From positions 1 through 10,287 of the forward strand of contig CAYLZW010000214.1 of the NCBI GenBank assembly GCA_964388085.1: a DNA stretch of 10,287 nt, given 5' to 3'. This stretch comes from CAYLZW01 sp964388085 (GTDB taxonomy: Bacteria; Myxococcota; UBA727; CAYLZW01). Positions 1-7,257 of the stretch are shown in pieces; position 1 is the stretch's first letter; every line of letters starts with the position of its first letter. The position numbers and the translations under genes are program-made. Below the pieces are notes generated by a model, which saw only the letters and a list, made by a program, of their open reading frames with translations, searched no databases and was not told the origin of the DNA.

Positions 1-1
1 A

Positions 2-781
2 CTCGCGGTCGCTCAGCGTCTGCGCGGGCGCGACGGTGATGGAGTCGCCCGTGTGCACGCCCATGGGATCGAGGTTCTCGATGCTGCAGACGACGACGAC
101 GTTGTCGTTCCGATCGCGCATGAGCTCGAGCTCGTACTCCTTCCAGCCGAGCAGCGACTCCTCGATGAGCACCTCGTGGGTCGGCGACAGATCGAGGCCG
201 TTCTCGACGATCTCCGCCAGCTCCTCGTCGCTGTAGGCGATGCCGCCCCCCGAGCCGCCGAGCGTGAAGCTCGGACGGATGACGAGCGGCAGCCCGAAGG
301 CCTCCTTCGCTCGCTTGGCGTCGTCGAGGCTGTGGCAGATGAGCGAGCGAGCGCTGCCGGGCCCGATGGACTCCATGCAGGCCTTGAACCGCTCGCGGTT
401 CTCGGCTCTGTCGATGACGTCGGGGCGCGCGCCGATGAGCTCGATGCCGAGGCGCTCGAGCACCCCGCGCTTCTCGAGCTCCATGGCGAGGTTGAGCGCC
501 GTCTGGCCGCCCACCGTGGGCAGCACCGCGTCCGGCCGCTCCCGCGCGAGGATGCTCTCGACGACCTCGGGGACGAGGGGCTCCACGTAGGTGGCGTGGG
601 CGAACTCGGGATCGGTCATGATCGTCGCCGGGTTCGAGTTCACCAGGATGACGCGATAGCCGTCGGCGCGCAGGGCCTTCACCGCCTGCACGCCGCTGTA
701 ATCGAACTCCGCGGCCTGGCCGATGACGATGGGGCCCGAGCCGAGGACGCAGATGGACTTGAGGTCGCGTCGTGCTGGCAT
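2..781 (-). CDS. carB: Carbamoyl-phosphate synthase large subunit, N-terminal 260 residues (partial)
   Basis: CarB makes carbamoyl phosphate from bicarbonate, ATP and ammonia delivered by the small subunit CarA, feeding pyrimidine and arginine synthesis in the cytoplasm. Residues 1-260 line up almost without gaps with the start of E. coli CarB (about 1,073 residues). The opening G-S-G-P-I-V-I-G-Q and E-F-D-Y-S-G segments are present, as are V-N-S-N-P-A-T-I-M-T-D (48-57) and V-G-G-Q-T-A-L-N (90-97). ATP-site residues sit at the E. coli numbers: R129, R169, the G-rich loop 175-180, E215 and H243. What is seen is therefore the pre-ATP-grasp region and most of the first (carboxyphosphate) ATP-grasp domain; the rest continues past the left edge. 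The ATG at 779-781 is preceded by GAGGG (788-792 on the opposite strand) with a six-base gap. No carA and no pyrimidine attenuator are visible in the 106-base spacer to the divergent gene. Confidence 0.97.
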   Translation of the reverse strand, partial: MPARRDLKSICVLGSGPIVIGQAAEFDYSGVQAVKALRADGYRVILVNSNPATIMTDPEFAHATYVEPLVPEVVESILARERPDAVLPTVGGQTALNLAMELEKRGVLERLGIELIGARPDVIDRAENRERFKACMESIGPGSARSLICHSLDDAKRAKEAFGLPLVIRPSFTLGGSGGGIAYSDEELAEIVENGLDLSPTHEVLIEESLLGWKEYELELMRDRNDNVVVVCSIENLDPMGVHTGDSITVAPAQTLSDRE

Positions 782-887
782 CGGGAGCCCTCGTTAGCGC
801 CGCGTCGGGCGCCCAGCAACAGCAACGTGAACGGGGAGCGCCGCCCCTCGCTTGATCCTTCCTCGCCGGGGAACGAGGCTCTCGCGC

Positions 888-1445
888 ATGCTGATCGCAA
901 ACCGCGTCCGCCTGCGCGCCGTCGAGCGGGACGACCTCCCGCGTCTGGTGGCGTGGCTTAACGACCCCGAGCTGCGCAGCCACGTGCTGCATTTCTCGCC
1001 CTTGTCCCTCGGCGACGAGGAGCGCTGGTTCGAGCGGCTCGGGCAGGACGCGAGCAGCCGGGTGTTCGCCATCGAGCGACGCGAGGCGGACACCTTCATC
1101 CACGTCGGCGTCTGCGGCCTGCACGACGTGGACCTCCGTAACGGCGGGTGCACCGTCGGCATCTTCCTGGGCGAGCCGGCCGAGCGCGGCCGCGGCACCG
1201 GCCGCGTGGCCATGCGCCTCCTCCTCGACTTCGCCTTCGATGAGCTGCGGCTGCACCGCGTGGAGCTCGAGGTGTTCGAGGAGAACGCACCGGGCATCGC
1301 CGTGTACGAGCACCTCGGCTTCGTCGCGGAGGGCCAAAGGCGCGAGTCGGTGTGGAAGGGGGGCCGCTGGCGGAGCCCCATCGTCATGAGCCTGCTCGAG
1401 GGCGAGCGCCGCGCGGCGCAGGCGGCCGGCCGAGCGGGCGGATGA
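888..1445 (+). CDS. GNAT-family N-acetyltransferase (RimJ/RimL-like)
   Basis: This 185-residue protein is a predicted acetyl-CoA-dependent N-acetyltransferase; its substrate cannot be read from the sequence. The start L-x-x-x-x-V-R-L-R-A-V-E-x-x-D (2-16) is typical of the RimJ/RimL-like branch (Pfam Acetyltransf_3). The acetyl-CoA-binding pyrophosphate loop R-G-R-G-T-G lies at 100-105, fitting the R/Q-x-x-G-x-G/A rule. It follows the strand G-I-F-L-G-E and precedes the helix A-M-R-L-L-L-D-F-A-F. The later V-Y-E-H-L-G-F-V-x-E-G segment (139-149) and W-K-G-G-R-W are also characteristic. The ATG at 888 is chosen over an in-frame TTG at 852 because the family begins here and GAGG (875-878) sits nine bases upstream. 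The stop overlaps the helicase start as ATGA, so the two are probably translated together. The Ala/Gly-rich last 15 residues are extra to the fold. The protein could be a ribosomal-protein, antibiotic or metabolite acetyltransferase. Confidence 0.88.
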   Translation: MLIANRVRLRAVERDDLPRLVAWLNDPELRSHVLHFSPLSLGDEERWFERLGQDASSRVFAIERREADTFIHVGVCGLHDVDLRNGGCTVGIFLGEPAERGRGTGRVAMRLLLDFAFDELRLHRVELEVFEENAPGIAVYEHLGFVAEGQRRESVWKGGRWRSPIVMSLLEGERRAAQAAGRAGG

Positions 1446-2815
1446 CGTCGTCACTCGAGATCCACTGGCACGCGGGCACGGTGGAGCTGCGCGGGGATGA
1501 CAAGGCGGCCACCTGGCTGCCGCGTGGGTTCGTCTGGGACGCGCGCACCGCGTGTCATCGCGCGCCGGCGTCCTGCTACGCCGCGCTCGTACGTGCGCTG
1601 GTTGCGTCGAAGCGACCGTTCACCGATGAGGCCAAGGGTTGGCAGGAGCTGCGCGATCTGCCCTCGCCCACGTTCGCGGCGCGCGACTACCAGGAGGAGG
1701 CTCTCTCGGCCTGGCGGCAGGCGGGCGGGCGTGGCGTCGTCGTGCTGCCCACGGGCGCGGGCAAGACCAACCTGGCGCTGCTCGCCATCGCGGCCAAGAT
1801 GCGCCCGACGCTCGTCGTCGCGCCCACGCTCGACCTCGTGCGCCAGTGGCACGAGCGGCTCACCGACGCCTTCGCGCTGCCGGTGGGCGTCATCGGCGGC
1901 GGCGAGCACGACGTGCAGCCGCTCAGCGTCTCCACGTACGACTCCGCGTGGATGCACATGGATCACCTGGGCCGGCGCTTCGGCTTGCTGGTCCTCGACG
2001 AATGCCACCACCTGCCGGGGGCCGCCTGGGCCGAGCTCGCGCGCATGAGCCTCGCGCCCTTCCGCCTCGGCCTGACCGCCACCCCCGAGCGGGCCGACGG
2101 CAGACACGAGCTGCTCGACGAGCTGGTCGGGCCCCTCGTGTACCGGCGAGAGATCAATGACCTCGCCGGTGACTGGCTGGCCGACTACGAGACCCGCCGG
2201 CTCGAGGTGGACCTCGATGACGATGAGCGCGCCGAGCACGACGAGGCGCGCGCGATCTACCTCGCGTTCGTTCGCGAGCGGCGCCTTGGCATCGGGGCGC
2301 CGGGCGGCTGGGGGCGCTTCTTGCGAGCGACCGCCAGCAGCGACGAGGGACGCGCCGCCCTCGCCGCCTATCGTCGACAAAAGCAGCTCGCGCGCGCGGC
2401 CCGCGGCAAGCTGACCGTCACCGCGCGGCTCGTGCACGAGCACCGCCGCGATCGCGCGCTCATCTTCACCGACGACAACGCCACCGCCTACGCGATCTCG
2501 CGTACGCTGCTCCTGCCGGTCATCACGCACCAGACCAAGGTGAGAGAGCGCAGCGACATCCTCGCTCGCCTGCGGGACGGCCGCTATCGCGCCGTCGTCA
2601 CCTCACGCGTGCTCAACGAAGGCATCGACGTCCCCGAGGCCAACGTCGCCGTCATCGTGTCCGGCTCGGCCTCGGTGCGCGAGCACGTGCAGCGCCTCGG
2701 CCGGATCCTGCGGCCACGCGACGGCAAGCAGGCGCTGCTCTACGAGCTCGTCACCGCCGGCACCGCGGAGACGTCGACGAGCGAGCGGCGGAGAGATCAC
2801 GTTGCTTACCGCTGA
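1442..2815 (+). CDS. XPB-type superfamily 2 DNA helicase
   Basis: A 457-residue ATP-driven DNA helicase or translocase of the XPB/Rad25 type found in archaea and some bacteria. Helicase motifs appear in order: the R-D-Y-Q-x-x-A Q-motif-like segment (81-87), Walker A P-T-G-A-G-K-T (103-109), Ia V-V-A-P-T-L (125-130), Walker B D-E-C-H-H (186-190), III L-T-A-T-P-E-R (211-217), IV I-F-T-D-D (341-345), V T-S-R-V-L-N-E-G-I-D-V-P (387-398) and VI Q-R-L-G-R-I-L-R-P (417-425). Residues 1-75 precede the helicase core and fit the damage-recognition region of archaeal XPB. The helical, basic insert at about 262-335 between the two RecA folds is where XPB carries its thumb. The ATG at 1442 overlaps the acetyltransferase stop, and the gene's own stop overlaps the next start by 14 bases. 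The following DUF790/Bax1 gene is its known partner, which supports XPB over a generic DEAD/DEAH helicase. Confidence 0.93.
   Translation: MTSSLEIHWHAGTVELRGDDKAATWLPRGFVWDARTACHRAPASCYAALVRALVASKRPFTDEAKGWQELRDLPSPTFAARDYQEEALSAWRQAGGRGVVVLPTGAGKTNLALLAIAAKMRPTLVVAPTLDLVRQWHERLTDAFALPVGVIGGGEHDVQPLSVSTYDSAWMHMDHLGRRFGLLVLDECHHLPGAAWAELARMSLAPFRLGLTATPERADGRHELLDELVGPLVYRREINDLAGDWLADYETRRLEVDLDDDERAEHDEARAIYLAFVRERRLGIGAPGGWGRFLRATASSDEGRAALAAYRRQKQLARAARGKLTVTARLVHEHRRDRALIFTDDNATAYAISRTLLLPVITHQTKVRERSDILARLRDGRYRAVVTSRVLNEGIDVPEANVAVIVSGSASVREHVQRLGRILRPRDGKQALLYELVTAGTAETSTSERRRDHVAYR
2790..2795 (+). promoter_or_regulatory. Ribosome binding site fixing the TTG start of the Bax1-like gene
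   Basis: GGAGAG lies six bases before the TTG at 2802, inside the end of the helicase gene. No ATG or GTG stands at a comparable position, and the protein family begins with M-L-x-x-D-L, which this TTG supplies. It therefore decides the start. Confidence 0.6.
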
Positions 2816-4025
2816 TCTCGTCCAGCCGTCATCGTCCGGCGGGGTCCTGCGCGTTCGGCCTCTCGCGGGCCCGAGGCGGACGCGCGCCCTCGAGATGGCC
2901 GCGTCGCTCCTCGAGGTGGCCCGCGCGCACCTTGGCCGCACGCGGGAGGAGCTCCAGGAGGCGCTGCTGCTCGAGGTGTCCGCCAAGGAGCGCAAGCTGT
3001 ACCTCGGCGTGAAGAAGCTGCTCGAGGACCGCTGCGCGTTCGAGGAGGAGAGCGCGCACGATCCCGTACGTTTGCGGCAGGAGGTGTTCACGCGAGCCGC
3101 TGCGAAACGTCTGCAGCGCGGCGACGACCCGCCCGACGCCGCTCGGGAGCGCGCCGCCGTGCTCGACGAGGTGGCGCGCGAGCAGGGGATGTCGGCGCCC
3201 GCGCTCGAGGCCGCGCTGTTCGCCGATCTGAAGGGGGCGCACCGCCTGCTCAGCGTCGACGTCCACCACGCGAGCGAGATCGTGGACCGCTACGACCTCG
3301 CGCAAGCGCAAGCCGTGCTGCTGCGCGCGAGCCGCGTGGTCGCGCGCGTGGGAGGCAGCGACCCCGACGGGTACCGCGCGCTCTTTCGCCGCCTGAAGCT
3401 CATGCGGCTGCTCTATCGGCTCGACCTCGACGACGACGGCTACCGCCTGGAGATCGACGGCCCCGCCTCGCTGTTCTCGTCGGCCACCCGCTACGGGCTC
3501 GAGCTCGCCCTCGCGCTCCCCGTGCTCGCGCAGCTCCCCCGCTGTGACATCGAGGCCGACGTGCAGTGGGGCAAGCAGCGCCTGGCCCGCCGCTTTCTGT
3601 GGACGCCCGCCGACGCGCGCCTGCCGGCCGCCGCGGGGCCCGCGCCGCGCCGTGACGAGGTGACGAAGCTCCACGACGCGCTCTCCGCGATCGCCGGCCC
3701 CTGGCGCGCGCACGCGTCGGCGGACGTGCTGCACCTGCCGGGCGCCGGCGCCTGCGTCCCCGATCTCACCTTCGTGCACGACGAGAGCGGCGAGGTCGTC
3801 CACCTCGAGGTGCTCGGCTTCTGGAGCCGGGAGGCCGTGTGGCGGCGCGTGGAGCTCGTCGAGAAGGGGCTCCGCGACCGCGTCGTGTTCGCCGTCAGCG
3901 AGCGCCTCCGCGTCAGCGAGCGCGCGCTCGACGACGAGCTGCCCGCGGCGCTGTACGCCTACAAGGGCGTCATGAACGCGCGCGCCGTGCTGCGGAAGAT
4001 CGAGGCCGTCTCGCAGCGCGCTTGA
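2802..4025 (+). CDS. DUF790 / Bax1-type nuclease, partner of XPB
   Basis: A 407-residue protein of the DUF790 family, known in archaea as Bax1, a structure-specific endonuclease that forms a helicase-nuclease complex with XPB. Family marks are clear: start M-L-T-A-D-L, the E-x-S-A-K-E-R-K-L segment (58-66), L-L-Y-R-L (203-207), the block Y-R-L-E-I-D-G-P-A-S-L-F (214-225) followed by T-R-Y-G-L-E-L-A (229-236), and the C-terminal nuclease part. In the nuclease part, P-D-L-T-F (320-324) and H-L-E-V-L-G-F-W (334-341) form a PD-(D/E)xK-like core with D321 and E336 as likely metal ligands. The end, A-L-Y-A-Y-K-G-V (383-390), is also family-typical. The start is TTG, 14 bases inside the helicase gene, so the two are translationally coupled, as expected for subunits of one complex. 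The likely role is DNA repair or processing; the lesion or structure acted on is unknown. Confidence 0.9.
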   Translation: MLTADLVQPSSSGGVLRVRPLAGPRRTRALEMAASLLEVARAHLGRTREELQEALLLEVSAKERKLYLGVKKLLEDRCAFEEESAHDPVRLRQEVFTRAAAKRLQRGDDPPDAARERAAVLDEVAREQGMSAPALEAALFADLKGAHRLLSVDVHHASEIVDRYDLAQAQAVLLRASRVVARVGGSDPDGYRALFRRLKLMRLLYRLDLDDDGYRLEIDGPASLFSSATRYGLELALALPVLAQLPRCDIEADVQWGKQRLARRFLWTPADARLPAAAGPAPRRDEVTKLHDALSAIAGPWRAHASADVLHLPGAGACVPDLTFVHDESGEVVHLEVLGFWSREAVWRRVELVEKGLRDRVVFAVSERLRVSERALDDELPAALYAYKGVMNARAVLRKIEAVSQRA

Positions 4026-4033
4026 GCCGAGCC

Positions 4034-4450
4034 TCAAGAGCGCAGGGTGTCGTCGAGGATGCGGCGAAAGTCCGCTGGGATCTCCACCGCCGCCTGGCTG
4101 TCGAGGTCCATCAGCACCGTCGTGATCTCCGCCGTGAAGCTCAGCACCCCGTCGCGCTTTCTGCGGATCTCGTAGCGCGTCTTCAGCGACGAGCGCCCGA
4201 CGTGCAGCACCTTCAGCTCCACCACGGCGACGTCGCCATAGGTGAGCGGCGCCTTGAACTCGCTCGTGATGGCGACGGTGGGGAAGCCGAGGCGGCGCTC
4301 GTTGATCATGGCCGGGTAGGAGACCGGCGCCGCGTCGTCGAAGAAGTCCTCGAAGGCCGCGTGGCAGAGATGAAAGAACTGCGGGTAGTAGACGATGCCC
4401 GCGCCATCGACGTCGTCGAAGCGGATCTTCTGCACGCTGGTGAAGGACAT
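4034..4450 (-). CDS. Acyl-CoA thioesterase, 4-hydroxybenzoyl-CoA thioesterase type (hotdog fold)
   Basis: A 138-residue single-hotdog protein predicted to hydrolyse a thioester of CoA in the cytoplasm. The signature R-F-D-D-V-D-G-A-G-I-V-Y-Y-P (10-23) fits the family pattern in which the second Asp is catalytic: D15 here matches Asp17 of the Pseudomonas 4-hydroxybenzoyl-CoA thioesterase. Further matches are the helix Y-P-Q-F-F-H-L-C-H-A-A-F-E-D-F-F (22-37) and the ending V-E-I-P-A-D-F, which resembles the end of that enzyme. Length is normal for the family. The ATG at 4448-4450 has GGGAG (complement of 4456-4460) five bases upstream. Its stop lies only eight bases from the stop of the convergent Bax1-like gene, with no terminator between them. 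No aromatic-degradation or lipid genes are next to it, so the natural acyl-CoA is unknown; YbgC-like activity on short acyl-CoA is also possible. Confidence 0.92.
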   Translation of the reverse strand: MSFTSVQKIRFDDVDGAGIVYYPQFFHLCHAAFEDFFDDAAPVSYPAMINERRLGFPTVAITSEFKAPLTYGDVAVVELKVLHVGRSSLKTRYEIRRKRDGVLSFTAEITTVLMDLDSQAAVEIPADFRRILDDTLRS

Positions 4451-4460
4451 GGGCGCTCCC

Positions 4461-4488
4461 TTGGGTGGCGGTGGCTTTGTGCTAGCTT
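4461..4488 (+). promoter_or_regulatory. Candidate sigma-70 promoter with extended -10
   Basis: In the 101-base divergent spacer, TTGGGT (4461-4466) and TAGCTT (4483-4488) are 16 bases apart. A TG stands one base before the latter, giving the extended -10 pattern TG-n-TA-nnn-T. Transcription would start near 4495, leaving a leader of about 57 bases that contains a small inverted repeat (TCGCGC 4507-4512, GCGCGA 4518-4523). This is a pattern match only, in GC-rich DNA. Confidence 0.3.
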
Positions 4489-4551
4489 CCGGCTCGGCAT
4501 ACGCGCTCGCGCGCCAGGCGCGAATGCGTTTGCTCGACCCCAGAGGCGACG

Positions 4552-5598
4552 TTGTCCAGTCTGCAAGCGAACCTCTCCGGGCTCCCCACGACGCTGCTCA
4601 TCGGCGGCGAGGTGGCCATGCGCTTCCAGCATGAGCTCGAGGGGGTCGGCATCATCACCGGCGTCGTCGAGAGCGGGGGGGAGGCGGTGCAGGCCGTCCG
4701 CGAGGGCGGCTACCAGGCGGTGATCGTCCCCGCCGTGCTGCCCGACATGAGCTCCTACGACTTCTGCATGAGCCTCTTGCGGCACATGCAGGGCGTGTTC
4801 GTCGTGCTCTACGGCAAGATGGACGCCATCTACGCCGACGCCCTCCGGCAGACCGGTCGCGTCGCGCACGTCACCGGGCTCGGCAACGACAGCATGCCGC
4901 ACGTCCTCGCCGGACGCTTCGGCGTACAGCTCCCGCCTCCCCCCGCGCCCTCGACGCCGGCGAGCGGCTCGCACGCGCCCTTCGGTCGATCGTCGCGCTC
5001 CGCGCAGGGCGAGGCGGCCGAGCGGGTGGCCCGGCTCGAGGAGGATCTCGGCGTGGCCGAGTCCGAGCTCGAGGACGCCCGCGCGCGCATCAGCCAGGCG
5101 GAGGAAGCGGCGAAGAAGCGCGCCGCCGAGCTGCGATCGGCGGAGCAGCGCCTCAGCGACGCGGTCGAGGAGCTCGCGGACCTCCGCGTCCAGCTCGAGG
5201 GCGCCCGCCGGACCGCCGACCGGGCCCAGAAGGAGCGCGACGGCCTGCGCGCGCTCGTCGACAACCTCGAGGAGGACCGCGGAGACATGGAGCGGCGGCT
5301 CGCGTCGCTCGGCCCGCTCGAGCGCGAGAAGGAAAACCTCGAGCAGATGGTCCAGGAGCTCACGCGCAAGCTCGCGGCGAAGAGCGCGGAGCCGGTCCCT
5401 GAGCACTCGGAGAAAGAAGCCGCGTTGATGGACGCCCTCGGCAACCTCGCGCCGCTCACCTGGGACGTGGTGCAGGCGGCCGATTGGCTCCAGGCCAACG
5501 ACGCGCCGAGCGATCACGTGCGCTCCCTGCGCATCGCGGTGCGCTCGGTGGAGACGCTGATCGAAGAGGCGCGCGCGCGCGGTCTGCTCAAAGCCTGA
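4552..5598 (+). CDS. Degenerate receiver-like domain with long coiled coil
   Basis: A 348-residue protein with no recognised name. Residues 10-125 have the alternating strand-helix pattern of a response-regulator receiver: T-L-L-I-G-G (14-19), then Y-Q-A-V-I-V-P-A-V-L-P-D-M-S-S (54-68), then V-F-V-V-L-Y-G-K (82-89). The phospho-acceptor Asp expected after V-I-V is Pro60. The acidic pair, the Thr/Ser and the Lys of a working receiver are also not seen, so phosphorylation is unlikely. A Pro/Ser-rich hinge (127-151) leads to an uninterrupted Glu/Arg/Ala-rich heptad region at about 153-277, a long coiled coil. A helical C-terminal domain follows (about 285-348, with L-x-W-D-V-V-Q-A-A-D-W-L). No signal peptide or membrane segment is seen, so it is cytoplasmic. 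The TTG start follows AGAGG (4542-4546) by five bases; the next ATG, at 4618, would delete the first strand. It is probably a scaffold or signalling adaptor, which is inference. Confidence 0.8.
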   Translation: MSSLQANLSGLPTTLLIGGEVAMRFQHELEGVGIITGVVESGGEAVQAVREGGYQAVIVPAVLPDMSSYDFCMSLLRHMQGVFVVLYGKMDAIYADALRQTGRVAHVTGLGNDSMPHVLAGRFGVQLPPPPAPSTPASGSHAPFGRSSRSAQGEAAERVARLEEDLGVAESELEDARARISQAEEAAKKRAAELRSAEQRLSDAVEELADLRVQLEGARRTADRAQKERDGLRALVDNLEEDRGDMERRLASLGPLEREKENLEQMVQELTRKLAAKSAEPVPEHSEKEAALMDALGNLAPLTWDVVQAADWLQANDAPSDHVRSLRIAVRSVETLIEEARARGLLKA

Positions 5599-5619
5599 CC
5601 GGGCCTCGCGGGTCACTCG

Positions 5620-6768
5620 CTACTCGTCGAGCGCGTCGAAGAAGTCGTCGGGCGCTGCTTCGGGCAGCTCCACGACCTCATCCGGATCGAGCAGCTCGAG
5701 CGGCGGCTCCTGCTCGGCGGGCGTGGCGGCCTCGACAGGGACGGCCGCGACGAGGGGTGGCGTCACCTCGGGCGACGCCGTGGCCGCCGCTGCCATAGGC
5801 GTCGCCGCCGGGACGCCAAAGGGGCTCGGCGCCACCGCCGGCGCCGGCGCCATCGGCGGCTGCGTCGTCATGGCCTGCCGGTACTGCGCGTTGAACGGAT
5901 CGAGCCGCCGCGCCTGCTCGAGCATCGCCGCGGCCTCGGGCGCACCGCGGCGCGCCTCCATGAACAGGCGCTTGCCCTCGCGCACCTCGCTGGAGAAGAT
6001 ACGCTTCCACGCTTCTTGAAGTTTCACGAGTGAGGGCCCGCGCCCCGCCGCCGCCGCCGCGATGCGCTCCTCGGCCCGCACGATGCCGTTGTGGAAGTCG
6101 TAGGCCGCGCGCTTGATGGGGTCCTGACAGAGGGGGCGCATGCGCTCGAGCGTCTGCTTGAAGACGGCGGCCTGGTCCTTCTGTCGCCCCGGAGGGATCT
6201 GCTCGAGGCTCTGCTCCACGGACGCGATGAGGCGCTCGAGGCCGTCGGTGAGCGCGCTGTCATCGCACTCGGGTGGCAGGCGGAGGCGCTCGTAGATCGT
6301 CGTCGTCAGCTCCAGCACCCCGCCCGACGGCGGCGCGCTGCCCCCCGCCGGGGCCGGTGCGCTCGGCTCGACGGGTTGGCCGCTGATGAGCAGCGGAGCC
6401 TCGAGCGCCGCCGCCCGCATACGCGGCTCGAGCTCGCGGCTGAGCGCGTTCGTGTTCTCGCTCGTGGTCGAGAGGAACTGCACGCCGAGCCCCGCGGGCC
6501 CCTTGGCGCTGGCCGACATCGCGCGGGCGACCTCGGCGCCGAAGAACAGCCGGATGCCGGAGGGGAAGGCGAGCCCGACGTCGATCTGGGTGCCCTCGAC
6601 GATGAAGCGCTCGGTGACGAGGAACGCACCGCCGAGCGAGAGGTCCCCGACGCCCACCTGGATCCACTCCTCGGTGCCCTCTATCTTCACGCCCGCCTGG
6701 ACGTCGTCGCACGCGACACGCGCGTGCAGACGGATGGCCGGGCCCGCTTGTCGGTCCTGTTCCTGCAT
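5620..6768 (-). CDS. PilZ-domain protein with J-domain-like helical region and acidic tail
   Basis: A 382-residue predicted cyclic-di-GMP-binding protein. The N-terminal PilZ domain (about 10-125) has both ligand motifs: R13-L-H-A-R17 (RxxxR) and D42-L-S-L-G-G47 (D/NxSxxG). These are followed by G-A-F-L-V-T and G-L-G-V-Q-F-L (93-99). It resembles the PilZ subtype expanded in myxobacteria (TIGR02266). After a Pro/Ala linker (131-150), residues about 155-230 look like a worn J domain: Y-E-R-L-R-L-P-P (159-166) in place of the usual start and D-P-I-K-R-A-A-Y-D-F (216-225) in place of its end, but no HPD tripeptide. A further helical stretch, E-A-A-A-M-L-E-Q-A-R-R-L-D-P-F-N (278-293), looks like a tetratricopeptide helix. 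The tail is Pro/Ala-rich and ends in an acidic segment rich in Asp and Glu. The start ATG has no clear Shine-Dalgarno sequence. The output partner is unknown. Confidence 0.87.
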   Translation of the reverse strand: MQEQDRQAGPAIRLHARVACDDVQAGVKIEGTEEWIQVGVGDLSLGGAFLVTERFIVEGTQIDVGLAFPSGIRLFFGAEVARAMSASAKGPAGLGVQFLSTTSENTNALSRELEPRMRAAALEAPLLISGQPVEPSAPAPAGGSAPPSGGVLELTTTIYERLRLPPECDDSALTDGLERLIASVEQSLEQIPPGRQKDQAAVFKQTLERMRPLCQDPIKRAAYDFHNGIVRAEERIAAAAAGRGPSLVKLQEAWKRIFSSEVREGKRLFMEARRGAPEAAAMLEQARRLDPFNAQYRQAMTTQPPMAPAPAVAPSPFGVPAATPMAAAATASPEVTPPLVAAVPVEAATPAEQEPPLELLDPDEVVELPEAAPDDFFDALDE

Positions 6769-6932
6769 CGCGCGACACTAACGAGTCCCGCCCGGCGAGC
6801 GCGAGCCCGCGCGGGTCTGTGTCGGTGTGTGCGCGTGTGCGCCTCGCCGCGGCTCCCGGCGCTCGCGGTCGTCGTGCGCTCGTTCGACGCCGCGATTCTC
6901 GTTGCAGAGCCGTCACACGACTCGCGCGACTC

Positions 6933-6962
6933 AAAAAAGAGGGGCCGCGAACCCGCAGCCCC
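6933..6962 (-). terminator. Rho-independent terminator of tRNA-Arg
   Basis: Read on the minus strand, a nine-pair stem (6941-6949 with 6954-6962, including one G-T wobble) closes a four-base loop and is followed by TCTTTTTT. The stem starts one base after the encoded CCA of the tRNA, so it ends the tRNA transcript and insulates the PilZ gene downstream. Confidence 0.92.
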
Positions 6963-6963
6963 T

Positions 6964-7040
6964 TGGCGCTCCCAGCATGACTCGAACATGCGACCCCTGG
7001 TTTAGGAAACCAGTGCTCTATCCGGCTGAGCTATGGGAGC
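6964..7040 (-). tRNA. tRNA-Arg, anticodon CCU
   Basis: A complete 77-base tRNA including an encoded CCA end (complement of 6964-6966). The acceptor arm GCTCCCA pairs with TGGGAGC, and the D arm is GCTC/GAGC with loop AGCCGGATA. The anticodon arm is CTGGT/ACCAG with loop TTCCTAA, giving anticodon CCU. The T arm is GCATG/CATGC with loop TTCGAGT. All stems are perfect. The A in the D loop after GG is the usual arginine identity base. It reads the AGG codon, which is rare in such GC-rich genomes. A weak -10-like TACAAC (complement of 7067-7072) lies 26 bases upstream, without a good -35. Confidence 0.97.
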
Positions 7041-7257
7041 CCGCTCGGCTCTACGAAGCCGCTGGCGTTGTAACGAAACCGACCTGTCTCGAACACCTAG
7101 AAGCGCCTTTCGCGCGTAGACTGCCGCAGTCGAGCCGCCGCGCGGCCGGGTCCGATTGGCCTGTTCGCTCGGGCGCGCCTACGCCAACGAGAGCCGCCCC
7201 CCGAGCCTCGCCCGGGAGGGGCTTGACGCACCAGTCGACCGAGAGGACAAGCGCGCC

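Noticed and set aside
53..961. A 302-residue open frame on the plus strand opposite carB
   Set aside because: carB on the minus strand matches E. coli CarB residue by residue, so this frame is its shadow.
2829..4037. A 402-residue open frame on the minus strand opposite the Bax1-like gene
   Set aside because: The plus-strand product has the DUF790 family motifs; the minus-strand product is featureless and His/Arg/Val-rich.
6815..6842. GT-rich stretch that resembles a simple repeat
   Set aside because: The unit is irregular and short and does not form a true tandem repeat; it lies in an unremarkable spacer after the PilZ start.
6964..7040. tRNA-Arg as an attachment site of an integrated element
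   Set aside because: No integrase, no direct repeat of the tRNA 3' end and no change in base composition are seen in the window.
7222..7227. TTGACG as a -35 box for the small PilZ gene
   Set aside because: The matching -10 would fall on the ribosome site at 7241-7250, leaving no room for a transcription start.
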